Of a stretch of DNA of 64,000 bases, positions 16,732-24,200 are shown in pieces. Location: contig NZ_JACHXS010000005.1 in the NCBI RefSeq assembly GCF_014192225.1, positions 1 through 64,000 on the forward strand, given 5' to 3'. The notes below the pieces were generated by a model that searched no databases, had not been told where the DNA came from, and was given only the letters and a program-made list of their open reading frames with translations. The translations under genes were made by a program, and so were the position numbers. The first letter of the stretch is position 1; every line of letters begins with the position of its first letter. The DNA is from Pseudoduganella umbonata (lineage in GTDB: Bacteria > Pseudomonadota > Gammaproteobacteria > Burkholderiales > Burkholderiaceae_D).

Positions 16732-16890
16732 TAGGTGGACAGGCTGACTGCTGGGGCGTCGCAAGCGCAACTACCGACGACAGGCATCATTACACGGGCA
16801 CGCTGTCGCGATGTAAATTTTGAGCACTAGATATCGCACTTCCATCGAGCGGAAACCTGCACTGGTCTAACAACCTTAGTTCATGCGGCA
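16732..16890. other. Gap between arsH and the right boundary repeats
   Basis: Nothing recognisable is present in these 159 bases. There is no T-tailed hairpin after arsH, so operon termination is not evident here. Confidence 0.4.
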
Positions 16891-17025
16891 GCCATCTAAC
16901 ACATTTACTTCCAAATTTCGGAAGTAAATCTGTTAGATGGTGTCGTCTGATCGATGGCGTCTGCTAGGGAGCCGGCCGGCAGCGATCTCACAATTTTGCT
17001 TCCGAGAGCTGCTCTCGGAAGTAAT
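16891..17025. repeat. Right boundary repeats of the arsenic cassette
   Basis: An inverted copy (16893-16915, reverse complement GGAAGTAAATGTGTTAGATG) is followed at once by a direct copy TTCGGAAGTAAATCTGTTAG (from 16917). A partial inverted copy (TTGCTTCCGAG, 16997-17007) and the exact 15-mer GCTCTCGGAAGTAAT (17011-17025) that also occurs at 12226-12240 follow. These match the repeats left of arsR, so the 4.8-kb cassette is bracketed by one repeat family. Confidence 0.7.
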
Positions 17026-17033
17026 CTACAAAC

Positions 17034-17345
17034 GTGCATGTGGCAAAATATGCCGATCACCTGCCACTCTATCGCCAGAGTGTTATCCAAGCGCGCGAAG
17101 CTCAGCGCAGCCGCTTGGCCGTTTGGAGAGGTGCCCAAGCACGCTGCTGCGCCCGCTCAGTGATGCGCTGGGACGACGCAATTGCCTGTGCGCCAGCGCC
17201 GTCAACGGTGGCGAAAGCGTCGCTGCATTTGCGAGCTGATCGGAAGGCTAGGCTGAACGGTATCGATCCAGCAACCCGGGTGCGATATGTGCTAACGCAT
17301 ATCACAGACTATCCGGTTATGTGCATTGACGAGTTCTTGTCTTGA
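17034..17345 (+). pseudogene. IS66-family transposase (TnpC) remnant
   Basis: The frame starts VAKYADHLPLYRQSVIQARE, the well-known IS66 TnpC block, and ends KARLNGIDPATRVRYVLTHI then TDYPVMCIDEFLS, the TnpC C-terminus (usually NGIDPEAYLRDVL..HPINRIDELLPW). About 104 codons join parts that are normally some 250 or more residues apart, so the catalytic DDE core has been deleted. It lies directly outside the right repeats of the arsenic cassette and has no ORF1/ORF2 partners. It is inactive by itself. Confidence 0.8.
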
Positions 17346-17396
17346 AGTGCACCAGATTGCGGTAGCCAGCAAAAGCCAAATACCTAGAGAGGTCTG

Positions 17397-17609
17397 CTAG
17401 CGGCAGCAGGGGCGCTCCAGCTGAATCGGCGGGCATTTGACCGTACCGTATGAGCAATAGACGCAGCAGTCGCCGCCCTTTGGGCGCAGCACAACTGCAC
17501 AGCCTCCACACTCGTAATAGAACTGGCACGCGTCAGTCGGCATGGTTTCTTGTTTGCTCTGCCCACACTGCGGACAGGTCAGGACCGATTTTAGAATTGG
17601 GTCGGTCAT
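17397..17609 (-). CDS. GDCCVxC-motif small Cys-rich protein
   Basis: This 70-residue protein has CPQCGQSK near the N-terminus, then ECGGCAVVLRPKGGDCCVYC and SYGTVKCPPIQ. The GDCCVxCSYG motif defines a small family, often found beside mer and other metal-resistance genes; its function is unknown. The cysteine pairs suggest thiol-based metal binding. It lies four bases after merP on the same strand, so it is likely the last gene of the merTP operon. The position usually held by merA is taken by this gene. Confidence 0.85.
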   Translation of the reverse strand: MTDPILKSVLTCPQCGQSKQETMPTDACQFYYECGGCAVVLRPKGGDCCVYCSYGTVKCPPIQLERPCCR

Positions 17610-17613
17610 GACA

Positions 17614-17889
17614 TCACTTCCTGACAGTCGAAGGGAAGCCAGCGTCCGTCGTCGCTTTGGTCAGCATTGCAACGGTGGCTTTGGCCGTATCTATGTGAAC
17701 GGTGGCCGTCTTGTGCTCGAAATCGATCTTCACGTCCCTTACACCAGCAACTTGCTGAAGTGCCTTCTTGACGGTGATCGGGCATGTAGCACAGGTCATG
17801 TTCTGCACGTTAAGCGTGAGAACCTCTGGCGTCGCGGCGATAGCCGATCCGCTTAGCAACAGCGCGGCAACAAAAGTCAAAAGACGCAT
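17614..17889 (-). CDS. merP: Periplasmic mercury-binding protein MerP
   Basis: This 91-residue exported protein has a 19-residue signal peptide (MRLLTFVAALLLSGSAIAA) and one heavy-metal-associated domain. NMTCATCPITVKKAL carries the metal-binding Cys pair, and the fold continues to AGFPSTVRK. MerP binds Hg(II) in the periplasm and hands it to MerT. It is 12 bases downstream of merT. The CPITV spacing is typical of MerP rather than of copper chaperones. Confidence 0.94.
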   Translation of the reverse strand: MRLLTFVAALLLSGSAIAATPEVLTLNVQNMTCATCPITVKKALQQVAGVRDVKIDFEHKTATVHIDTAKATVAMLTKATTDAGFPSTVRK

Positions 17890-17901
17890 CGGGAAATCCT
17901 T

Positions 17902-18246
17902 TCAATAGAACAATGGGGCGTACAAAGGCAACGCGAGTAACAGTATCACTGGCAAGGCTATAAGCCAGAACATGAGCCGCTGGTTCCTTATGACGCGTTC
18001 AGTAGCGCAGGTGTCACCAGGTGCACATTCTCGCCGACGCAGGTATAAATTGTAGAAGGCAGCACCTAGGAACAGCGCGGTCAAGGAAGTAAGGTACGGA
18101 CTATAGGGTTCGAACGCAATGAGGTGAGACGCCCAGCCGCCGCCCACACCGAGCAATATGAGAATGAGCGGGCCGGCGCAACATGCCGAGGCGCCAAGTG
18201 CCGCAAGCACGCCCGCGACCAGAGATCTCTTCGTTCCGAATGCCAT
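17902..18246 (-). CDS. merT: Mercuric ion transporter MerT
   Basis: This inner-membrane protein of 114 residues has three predicted transmembrane helices. A Cys-Cys pair lies in the first (GASACCAGPLILILLGVGGG) and a second Cys pair in the cytoplasmic loop (RRECAPGDTCATE), both needed for Hg(II) transfer. I chose ATG 18246, five bases after GGAG; an in-frame GTG at 18252 is the alternative. In classical operons MerT delivers Hg(II) to MerA, but no merA is present in the window. The gene is driven by the MerR-type promoter at 18276-18306. Confidence 0.93.
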   Translation of the reverse strand: MAFGTKRSLVAGVLAALGASACCAGPLILILLGVGGGWASHLIAFEPYSPYLTSLTALFLGAAFYNLYLRRRECAPGDTCATERVIRNQRLMFWLIALPVILLLALPLYAPLFY

Positions 18247-18275
18247 GTCCACTCCAGCTAGCTATACATAAAATA

Positions 18276-18306
18276 GGATAAACTCCGTACCCATATACGG
18301 AGTCAA
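18276..18306 (-). promoter_or_regulatory. merTP promoter with MerR operator
   Basis: On the minus strand TTGACT (-35, 18301-18306) and TTATCC (-10, 18276-18281) are separated by 19 bases, the overlong spacer typical of MerR-controlled promoters. The dyad ACTCCGTA-N6-TACGGAGT (18282-18303) fills the spacer and matches known mercury operators. MerR would hold RNA polymerase here and unwind the promoter when Hg(II) binds. Confidence 0.9.
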
Positions 18307-18310
18307 GTAC

Positions 18311-18709
18311 GTGACTGAGAAAATGACCATCAGCCGCTTGGCAAGCGCAGCAGGGGTGAACGTGGAAACGGTCCGGTTCTATCAAAAAAGCGGCCTAATC
18401 GACGAACCTGCCCGGCCGTACAGCGGCTACCGCACCTACGGGAGCGACGATGCGCGCCGGATTCGCTTCATCAAGCGAGCGCAGCTCCTTGGCTTCACGC
18501 TCGACGAAATTGCGAGCTTGTTGAAGCTGGAGGGCTCGCAAACCTGTGCCAGTACGCGCGATCTCGCGGCACGTAAGCTCGCCATGGTAGAGGCAAAATT
18601 AAGCGACCTGCTTGCAATGAAGACCGCGCTCGCAACTATGGTCTCCCGCTGCGATAGCGAACACCCTGGCGCAAATTGCCCAATAATTCAGACACTAATC
18701 GACGACTGA
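18311..18709 (+). CDS. merR: Mercury-responsive regulator MerR
   Basis: This 132-residue MerR-family activator has an N-terminal winged helix (SRLASAAGVNVETVRFYQKS, then GYRTYGSDDARRIRFI). Three cysteines lie at 79, 114 and 123 (SQTC; VSRCDSEHPGANCP), the Hg(II)-binding set of MerR. It is divergent from merT and shares the operator. I took the GTG at 18311 as start because GGAG lies eight bases before it; ATG 18323 is possible. Specificity for mercury is supported by the three cysteines. Confidence 0.92.
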   Translation: MTEKMTISRLASAAGVNVETVRFYQKSGLIDEPARPYSGYRTYGSDDARRIRFIKRAQLLGFTLDEIASLLKLEGSQTCASTRDLAARKLAMVEAKLSDLLAMKTALATMVSRCDSEHPGANCPIIQTLIDD

Positions 18710-18968
18710 TTCCGCTAAATTGTGAGTGGAGAGTCAATCACAGGGTGAACAACGCTCACTGCGAAACTTCGAGGGCACAGCGTTTAACTAGGACGGTAGT
18801 AGACGCAGACATGTGGACTTAACGGACTGACGGTGAAGGTAAAGGAGGGACTGCCACACAGTCGGCGATATGAAAATCGATCCTTCAATACTTCTACCGA
18901 GCAGATTGGTTTCCGTTCTGTTCGCAGTTTCTTGAACCAGTAATCCTTCTGAGCGTCTCAACGGTTTC

Positions 18969-19427
18969 TTAATTGACGTCGAGGTCCTGCAGAATTTCCC
19001 CATCAGCCGACACGTTCAGGCGATAGGAGAACGGTCGAGGCTGCTCAGCGCCGTCCAGCGAACGTAGTCCCCAGTACTGGATATTGAGGTTCTCTCCCCC
19101 TCCGCAGCTGAAGCCAAAGTGCCCGAACAGCTGCCGTTTCGCGAGGGTCTTCGCAAATTCCGACCCGCTTAGATCAAAGGCGCGTCGTCCGGCACCTGCC
19201 TTGAAAGCGAATTCCAGCTTTCCTTTGAACGGCCATTCGACGAGTTCATATGTTCCTTCGCGGCACTGCACGCGATGGATATTTCGAACCTCGATCGGCG
19301 CGACAGGATCAGCACTACTTACCGAAATGCGAAGCGGCCCCTCGGCTGGTGCCTGTTCCGCTGCAACGCCGTTGTTCAACAAGCCGATGGCCAAACCGGC
19401 GATGACAATACGTACGGATTGGGACAT
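18969..19427 (-). CDS. Exported protein of unknown function
   Basis: The likely product has 152 residues with an N-terminal signal peptide (SQSVRIVIAGLAIGLLNNGV, cleavage after AAEQA or similar). A soluble domain of alternating strands follows, for example CREGTYELVEWPFKGKLEFA, FGFSCGGGENLNIQYWGLRS and FSYRLNVSADGEILQDLDVN. Two Cys residues could form a disulfide. I chose ATG 19427 because the signal peptide starts there; the frame extends about 14 codons further upstream. It is convergent with merR and lies 31 bases beyond the end of the ATPase gene on the same strand. No family was recognised. Confidence 0.65.
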   Translation of the reverse strand: MSQSVRIVIAGLAIGLLNNGVAAEQAPAEGPLRISVSSADPVAPIEVRNIHRVQCREGTYELVEWPFKGKLEFAFKAGAGRRAFDLSGSEFAKTLAKRQLFGHFGFSCGGGENLNIQYWGLRSLDGAEQPRPFSYRLNVSADGEILQDLDVN

Positions 19428-19500
19428 GTTTGCTTGAAAATCATGGAAAGCGCAATCATACGCGGGCAACGTCGGCCCGATTCTAGCCGATCGTCACATC

Positions 19501-21906
19501 TCAACCGATTTGCCGCGCCGGCACTCCTCGGCGCAAGCGTAAGGCATTTGCGATCACCGAAACCGAACTCAGGCTCATTGCCAGCGCCGCAATCATGGGC
19601 GACAGCAGCTGCCCGGTATACGGATAGAGCACTCCAGCCGCCAATGGAATACCCGCTGCGTTATACACGAAAGCAAAACCCAAGTTTTGCCACATATTGC
19701 GCACCGTTTCGACCGAGATGGCGCGTGCCTGTGCAATGCCTCGCAGGTCGCCTTTGACGAGGGCAACGTGGGCGCTATTGATTGCCACGTCCGTACCAGT
19801 TCCCATGGCGATTCCTACGTTCGCCTTGGCCAATGCCGGCGCATCGTTAATGCCATCGCCGGCCATTGCCACAATCTTGCCCTGCTGTTGGAGTCTCTCG
19901 ACGAGCGCTAGCTTGTCCACCGGCTTCACCTCGCCGTAGTACTCGTCAATGCCGAGCCGTCCGGCTACGGATTTTGCCGTCGTGACGCCATCGCCTGTGG
20001 CCATGATGACATGTAGACCCTCGCTGCGAAGTGTAGAGAGCGCCTCCGACGTGGTGGCCTTTATCGGGTCTGACACGGCGATAAGGCCCGCCAGCCGACC
20101 ATCTGCGGCAAGGTACATGACGCTGGCCCCCTCCCCTCGCAGCCGCTCAGCGCTGTCGGCCAATGGATGCCAATCGATTGCCTGCGCGTCCATCAGCGCC
20201 GTGTTGCCAAGCGCAATCTTCATGCCGTCGACGTTCCCTCGCACCCCGATGCCGCTTGCCGATTCAAAGGCTTCTGGTTTGGTCAATGCCATCTCACGCG
20301 CTCGGGCCTCGGCAAGGATCGCATGGGCCAGCGGATGCTCGCTGCCCTGATCGATGCTGGCCGCAATCCTCAGTACCTCTTGTTCGGTGAAGCCAACGGC
20401 TGGCACGATGGTGTTGAATGCCGGCTTGCCTTCGGTGAGGGTACCTGTTTTGTCGACGATCAGCGTGTCGACCTTGCGCAGCGCCTCGATGGCAGCAGCG
20501 TCGCGAAACAGCACGCCCCTCGTGGCCGCTTGGCCGGTAGCGGCCATGATCGACATCGGCGTGGCTAGCCCCAAGGCGCACGGACACGCGATAATCAAAA
20601 CGGCGACTGCGTTGACAAAACCGTATACCCAGCCCGATTCCGGGCCGAAGAGTCCCCAGCCGAACAGCGTCAACAAAGCGATCACAACTACCACGACGAC
20701 AAAGTAGCCGGCCACACTGTCGGCAAGCCGCTGCATCGGCGCACGCGAACGCTGGGCCTGCGCGACCATTTGCACAATTTGCGACAACATCGTTTCGCTG
20801 CCGATCTTCTCCGCTCGCATCACAAGGCTTCCACTGCTATTGATGGTGGCGCCGATTACGCGGTCGCCAGCGCGCTTCGATACCGGCATCGGTTCGCCCG
20901 TCAGCATCGACTCGTCCACGGAACTGTCACCTTCGATCACGACACCGTCCACGGGCACTTTCTCTCCTGGTCTGACGCGCAGCGCATCACCGATATGGAC
21001 GTGGGTAAGTGGGACATCCTCTTCACTGCCGTCGGCGTTGATGCGACGCGCCGTCTTTGGGGCCAGCCCGAGCAGCGACTTGATGGCGGCCGACGTCTGC
21101 GATCGGGCGCGCAGTTCCAGGATCTGCCCCAGGAGCGTCAGCGAAACGATCACTGCCGCAGCCTCAAAATACACGCCCACCCTGCCATGGGTGGCGAACG
21201 CCGCGGGGAACAGCTGCGGGGCGAGCGTTGCGACGATGCTGTAGCCGAATGCCGCCAGGACCCCAGTGCCGATCAACGTCCACATATTTGGGCTCATGCG
21301 TAACAACGACTGCCACCAACGCTCGAAGAACGGCCAGCCCGCCCACAGCACGACGGGCGCACTGAGCGCCAATTCGATCAGGTTCTGGTACGGCAGCCCC
21401 TGTGGAAACAGCGCATGCCCGAACATTGCCAAGGCGAACACTATCACCGTCAGCGGCAACGTCCACCAAAAACGGTGGCGAAAATCGGCCAGCTCGGGGT
21501 TTTCCTCGTCGTCCACCGTCGGCATGAGCGGTTCCAGGGCCATGCCACAGATAGGGCAATTACCAGGCTGTGGTGCCCGGACTTCGGGGTGCATTGGGCA
21601 CGTATAAACAGTCCCAGCGGGCGCAAGTCCAGGCGCCTGCCCGGCGCTCGCGCCTGCTGCTCCCTGCCCTTCAAGGTAACTGGCGGGGCTCGCCCTGAAT
21701 TTCTGCATGCAGCCGGTGCTGCAAAAGTGATAGACGTGCCCTTTGTGGGCGACTTCCCGCTCAGGGTTCGGGCCAACTTTCATCCCACATACCGGATCAG
21801 TGAACGGTTTCGCGTGGCCGTCGGGCTGCGGCGACGCACCGGGCCCGTTGGCTTGGTGGTGATCGTGATGACGATGGTCGTGCTGCTGTCCTTCGCTGCT
21901 GTGCAT
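19501..21906 (-). CDS. P1B-type Cu(I)/Ag(I)-exporting ATPase with YHS and HMBD domains
   Basis: This 801-residue ATPase has a His-rich start (HDHRHHDHH) and a YHS domain (DPVCGMKV, about 37-80). A heavy-metal-binding domain follows (YTCPMHPEV at about 100, then [10 protein letters not shown]) in place of the usual GMxCxxC modules. The core has the membrane CPC motif ([12 protein letters not shown], about 440), the phosphorylation site DKTGTLTEG (about 484) and [10 protein letters not shown] (about 683). The last helices read [15 protein letters not shown], the MSxSS pattern of Cu+-specific P1B-1 pumps. It exports cytoplasmic Cu(I) or Ag(I). It has its own CueR-type promoter and is also last in the copCD series. 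Very similar architecture is known for SilP/CopA proteins of beta- and gammaproteobacteria. Confidence 0.93.
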   Translation of the reverse strand: MHSSEGQQHDHRHHDHHQANGPGASPQPDGHAKPFTDPVCGMKVGPNPEREVAHKGHVYHFCSTGCMQKFRASPASYLEGQGAAGASAGQAPGLAPAGTVYTCPMHPEVRAPQPGNCPICGMALEPLMPTVDDEENPELADFRHRFWWTLPLTVIVFALAMFGHALFPQGLPYQNLIELALSAPVVLWAGWPFFERWWQSLLRMSPNMWTLIGTGVLAAFGYSIVATLAPQLFPAAFATHGRVGVYFEAAAVIVSLTLLGQILELRARSQTSAAIKSLLGLAPKTARRINADGSEEDVPLTHVHIGDALRVRPGEKVPVDGVVIEGDSSVDESMLTGEPMPVSKRAGDRVIGATINSSGSLVMRAEKIGSETMLSQIVQMVAQAQRSRAPMQRLADSVAGYFVVVVVVIALLTLFGWGLFGPESGWVYGFVNAVAVLIIACPCALGLATPMSIMAATGQAATRGVLFRDAAAIEALRKVDTLIVDKTGTLTEGKPAFNTIVPAVGFTEQEVLRIAASIDQGSEHPLAHAILAEARAREMALTKPEAFESASGIGVRGNVDGMKIALGNTALMDAQAIDWHPLADSAERLRGEGASVMYLAADGRLAGLIAVSDPIKATTSEALSTLRSEGLHVIMATGDGVTTAKSVAGRLGIDEYYGEVKPVDKLALVERLQQQGKIVAMAGDGINDAPALAKANVGIAMGTGTDVAINSAHVALVKGDLRGIAQARAISVETVRNMWQNLGFAFVYNAAGIPLAAGVLYPYTGQLLSPMIAALAMSLSSVSVIANALRLRRGVPARQIG

Positions 21907-22007
21907 AATGCAAACTCCTGTATGGTTCGCCGATGCTCTACGCTTACGTTGGCGGCATGATGGATTGAGGTGACACGGACACTTGCCGTGCCACCTTACT
22001 CACTGAG

Positions 22008-22038
22008 ACCATACGCCTTACCATGGTGGTAAAGTCAA
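22008..22038 (-). promoter_or_regulatory. CueR-type promoter of the ATPase gene
   Basis: On the minus strand TTGACT (22033-22038) and TATGGT (22008-22013) flank a 19-base spacer containing the dyad TTACCA-CCA-TGGTAA. This is the arrangement of MerR/CueR-activated promoters. It lies about 100 bases before the ATPase start. Confidence 0.82.
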
Positions 22039-22078
22039 GCGTGCAGACCCATGACGCCTTGGTCATTGCCGCGCTGAA

Positions 22079-22975
22079 TTACATGACTGCGGGAGGTTGT
22101 TGCACTGTCAGATACGCCGCGGCCGCCAACGCTCCCAGTAGCAACACCGCTTCGATCTGCAGCACGCGGCGCACCACGGCAACACCAGTGGCTGATCTCG
22201 CAGCCCCGGGCAAACCCCAAAATTTGTTATAACCACCCAGGGCGATCGCCCCTAGAACGAGCCCAACCTTTGTAAGCAACGTATAACCGTACTGGGTATG
22301 CACCAAGTGCTCGGCACTGCCAACACGATGCCAGCCGCTGTAGATGCCGGTCGCCGCAATTGCGATCACGGCAAGCATCGCAGCTTGGGACATCCGGTCC
22401 AGGTAATGATCCGTTGCAACGCGTGGTAGCTCTTGTACACGTGCCGGCTGTAATACGGGCCAAGCTGACACGATCACGGCACCGCTCCATATGGCGATGG
22501 CAACCAGGTGCACGGTTTCAGCCACGTGCGGCGCTGTCCACCAGCCCTCTTCCCCTGCGTGCCCCATCGATGCACGCGTGGCGGCAAATATCACAAGCAG
22601 CAGCAGCACAAGACTTTCCGTGGCCCGGCCGTCTTTGCCCAGGCAGCGAACGCCCAGCAGCAAAACCATGACCGCGATCGCAACGCAGCCCGCATTGCCA
22701 TGGGCAGTCGTGGTGAGCATCGTCCAGAACATGTTGCCCGCCTCGCCCAGCGGGACACCGGCCATGATGGCAGTGGCAGCCCAGAGCGCCGCCGCGCTCG
22801 CCGCAATCGTCACCACGATCGCCGCGTTATCGTAGCGGCGCAGGCTGACCAGCCAGTCGCTGATCGGCCTGCCGGCTGGCAGCCAACGCCGTGCGAACCA
22901 GGTTCCTACCAGCCAGGTAAAGCCCAGGTTGAGCAGCGCGGCCGATCCGACCTGCAGCAGCGCGACCGCGTCCAA
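22079..22975 (-). CDS. copD: Copper-resistance inner-membrane protein CopD
   Basis: This 298-residue protein has about eight hydrophobic helices. The family features include HGNAGCVAIAVMVLLL, SMGHAGEEGW and HVAETVHLVAIAIWSGAVIV with membrane His residues, as in CopD/PcoD. CopD works with CopC and is thought to move copper across the inner membrane. The start is a TTG at 22975, one base after the copC stop; the first helix begins immediately, so no later start is acceptable. It ends 40 bases before the promoter of the ATPase gene. Confidence 0.9.
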   Translation of the reverse strand: MDAVALLQVGSAALLNLGFTWLVGTWFARRWLPAGRPISDWLVSLRRYDNAAIVVTIAASAAALWAATAIMAGVPLGEAGNMFWTMLTTTAHGNAGCVAIAVMVLLLGVRCLGKDGRATESLVLLLLVIFAATRASMGHAGEEGWWTAPHVAETVHLVAIAIWSGAVIVSAWPVLQPARVQELPRVATDHYLDRMSQAAMLAVIAIAATGIYSGWHRVGSAEHLVHTQYGYTLLTKVGLVLGAIALGGYNKFWGLPGAARSATGVAVVRRVLQIEAVLLLGALAAAAYLTVQQPPAVM

Positions 22976-22976
22976 C

Positions 22977-23345
22977 TTATTTCACCGTGAACACGAAGTT
23001 GCCAGTACGGCGGTGCCCATCGTGCCCCGCCACAGCCCATTTCACCGTGTAAGTGCCGCTTTGCAGCGCCGGAATGTCCACACGCACGATTGCAGGGTTC
23101 GCGCTGTCGACCTTCGCCTTGCCGGTGGTAGCGGCATTGCCTGCCGCATCTGTCAAGGTGATGCTGGAAAATGCCTCTTCGATTTTCTCGTTAAACGTCA
23201 AAGCGACTTGCTTTGGCGCAGCCGCAAGGGTGGTACCAGCCTGCGGATCGGAGCTCTTGAGCGTAGCGTGCGCGGACGCAATCGGGCTTGCCAAGACAGT
23301 AGCCAGGACGGCGGCGGCACCCATCACGTTAAATAATGCTTTCAT
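22977..23345 (-). CDS. copC: Periplasmic copper-binding protein CopC
   Basis: This 122-residue protein has a signal peptide ending ASPIASA; the mature protein starts HATLKSSDPQAG. The mature N-terminal His and the C-terminal VAGHDGHRRTGNF block form the Cu(II) site of CopC. The Met-rich Cu(I) loop of the Pseudomonas protein is absent, so this is a Cu(II)-only type. It is immediately upstream of copD, its usual partner. GGAAATCAT lies before the ATG. Confidence 0.93.
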   Translation of the reverse strand: MKALFNVMGAAAVLATVLASPIASAHATLKSSDPQAGTTLAAAPKQVALTFNEKIEEAFSSITLTDAAGNAATTGKAKVDSANPAIVRVDIPALQSGTYTVKWAVAGHDGHRRTGNFVFTVK

Positions 23346-23367
23346 CTGTATGATTTCCTGTTTCTGT

Positions 23368-23697
23368 TCACTTAGCTTGTTCGATGCTGGTCACGGTCAG
23401 TGCGCCGTTGACCTTGTCCGCGGTAAAGCGCACCTTGTCGCCCTCCCGCACCTGGCCGAACATTGCCGGATCCTGTACGCGGAAGACCATGGTCATGCCG
23501 GGCATGCCCAGATTCTTGATGTCACCGTGTTTGATCGTGACCTTGCCGGCATCTTTGTCGACCTTCTTGATTTCCCCCTCGGTTAGTGCCGCGCTCGCAG
23601 CCGTTGCCGTCGCCTGCTGCGCGTATGCCATCGGGCCAGAGGTCATGGCTACCAGGCCGATCAGCGCTGCAGTCACGTAGTTCAGACTTTGCTTCAT
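23368..23697 (-). CDS. CusF-like periplasmic copper-binding protein (first copy)
   Basis: This 109-residue exported protein has a signal peptide (MKQSLNYVTAALIGLVAMTS...AYAQ) and a CusF/CzcB-type small barrel: GKVTIKHGDIKNLGMPGMTM, then FRVQDPAMFGQVREGDKVRF. The His in KHG and the Met residues in GMPGMTM correspond to the Cu(I)/Ag(I) ligands of CusF; the stacking Trp of E. coli CusF is not present (Leu-Gly instead). Such proteins carry metal to the Cus pump. It is clearly paralogous to the next gene (23822-24175). Confidence 0.88.
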   Translation of the reverse strand: MKQSLNYVTAALIGLVAMTSGPMAYAQQATATAASAALTEGEIKKVDKDAGKVTIKHGDIKNLGMPGMTMVFRVQDPAMFGQVREGDKVRFTADKVNGALTVTSIEQAK

Positions 23698-23821
23698 GTT
23701 TTCTCCAATGAGCTAGATGAGTATTCGTTACCGAATCCATTGCATCATTGTAGGGAGCGGATGCGCACCGCAGCATGACCTGAAGATTACAGATACATTA
23801 CAGTGCCATCCGCCCATGGGG

Positions 23822-24175
23822 TCAGTTCGCCAGTTCGATATGCGTGACGGTGGTAGTGCCGTTGACCTTGTCGGCGGTGAAGCGAACTTTGTCACCCGCC
23901 TTCACCTTGTCGAGCATCGCGGCGTCTTGCACACGAAATACCATCGTCATTGCGGCCATGTTCAGGTTCTTCAGCTCGCCGTGCTTGATGGTCAGCTTCC
24001 CTCCCTCCTTGTCCACCTTCTTGATTTCGCCATCGGTCAGTTCGGCCGGAGCCGCCGCGTGCTCACCGTGCTGCGCGTGTTGGGCATGCAGGTCATGTTG
24101 CGCATAGGCGGGCGCGAATGCCACTGCGGAGAGTGCAACGGCAGCGGTCAGGATTACGTTGTTCAGCTGTTTCAT
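23822..24175 (-). CDS. CusF-like periplasmic copper-binding protein (second copy)
   Basis: This 117-residue paralogue of the neighbouring CusF-like protein has a signal peptide ending PAYAQ. A His-rich linker HDLHAQHAQHGEHAA follows, then the barrel with LTIKHGELKNLNMAAMTMVF and VKAGDKVRFTADKVNG. The His-rich linker is an extra metal-binding element not present in the first copy. The ligand pattern His...Met-x-x-Met-x-Met is retained. It lies 25 bases downstream of the multicopper oxidase gene, within the same minus-strand series. Confidence 0.88.
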   Translation of the reverse strand: MKQLNNVILTAAVALSAVAFAPAYAQHDLHAQHAQHGEHAAAPAELTDGEIKKVDKEGGKLTIKHGELKNLNMAAMTMVFRVQDAAMLDKVKAGDKVRFTADKVNGTTTVTHIELAN

Positions 24176-24200
24176 AAGCTCCTCTTATCGGTTGGAAAAA

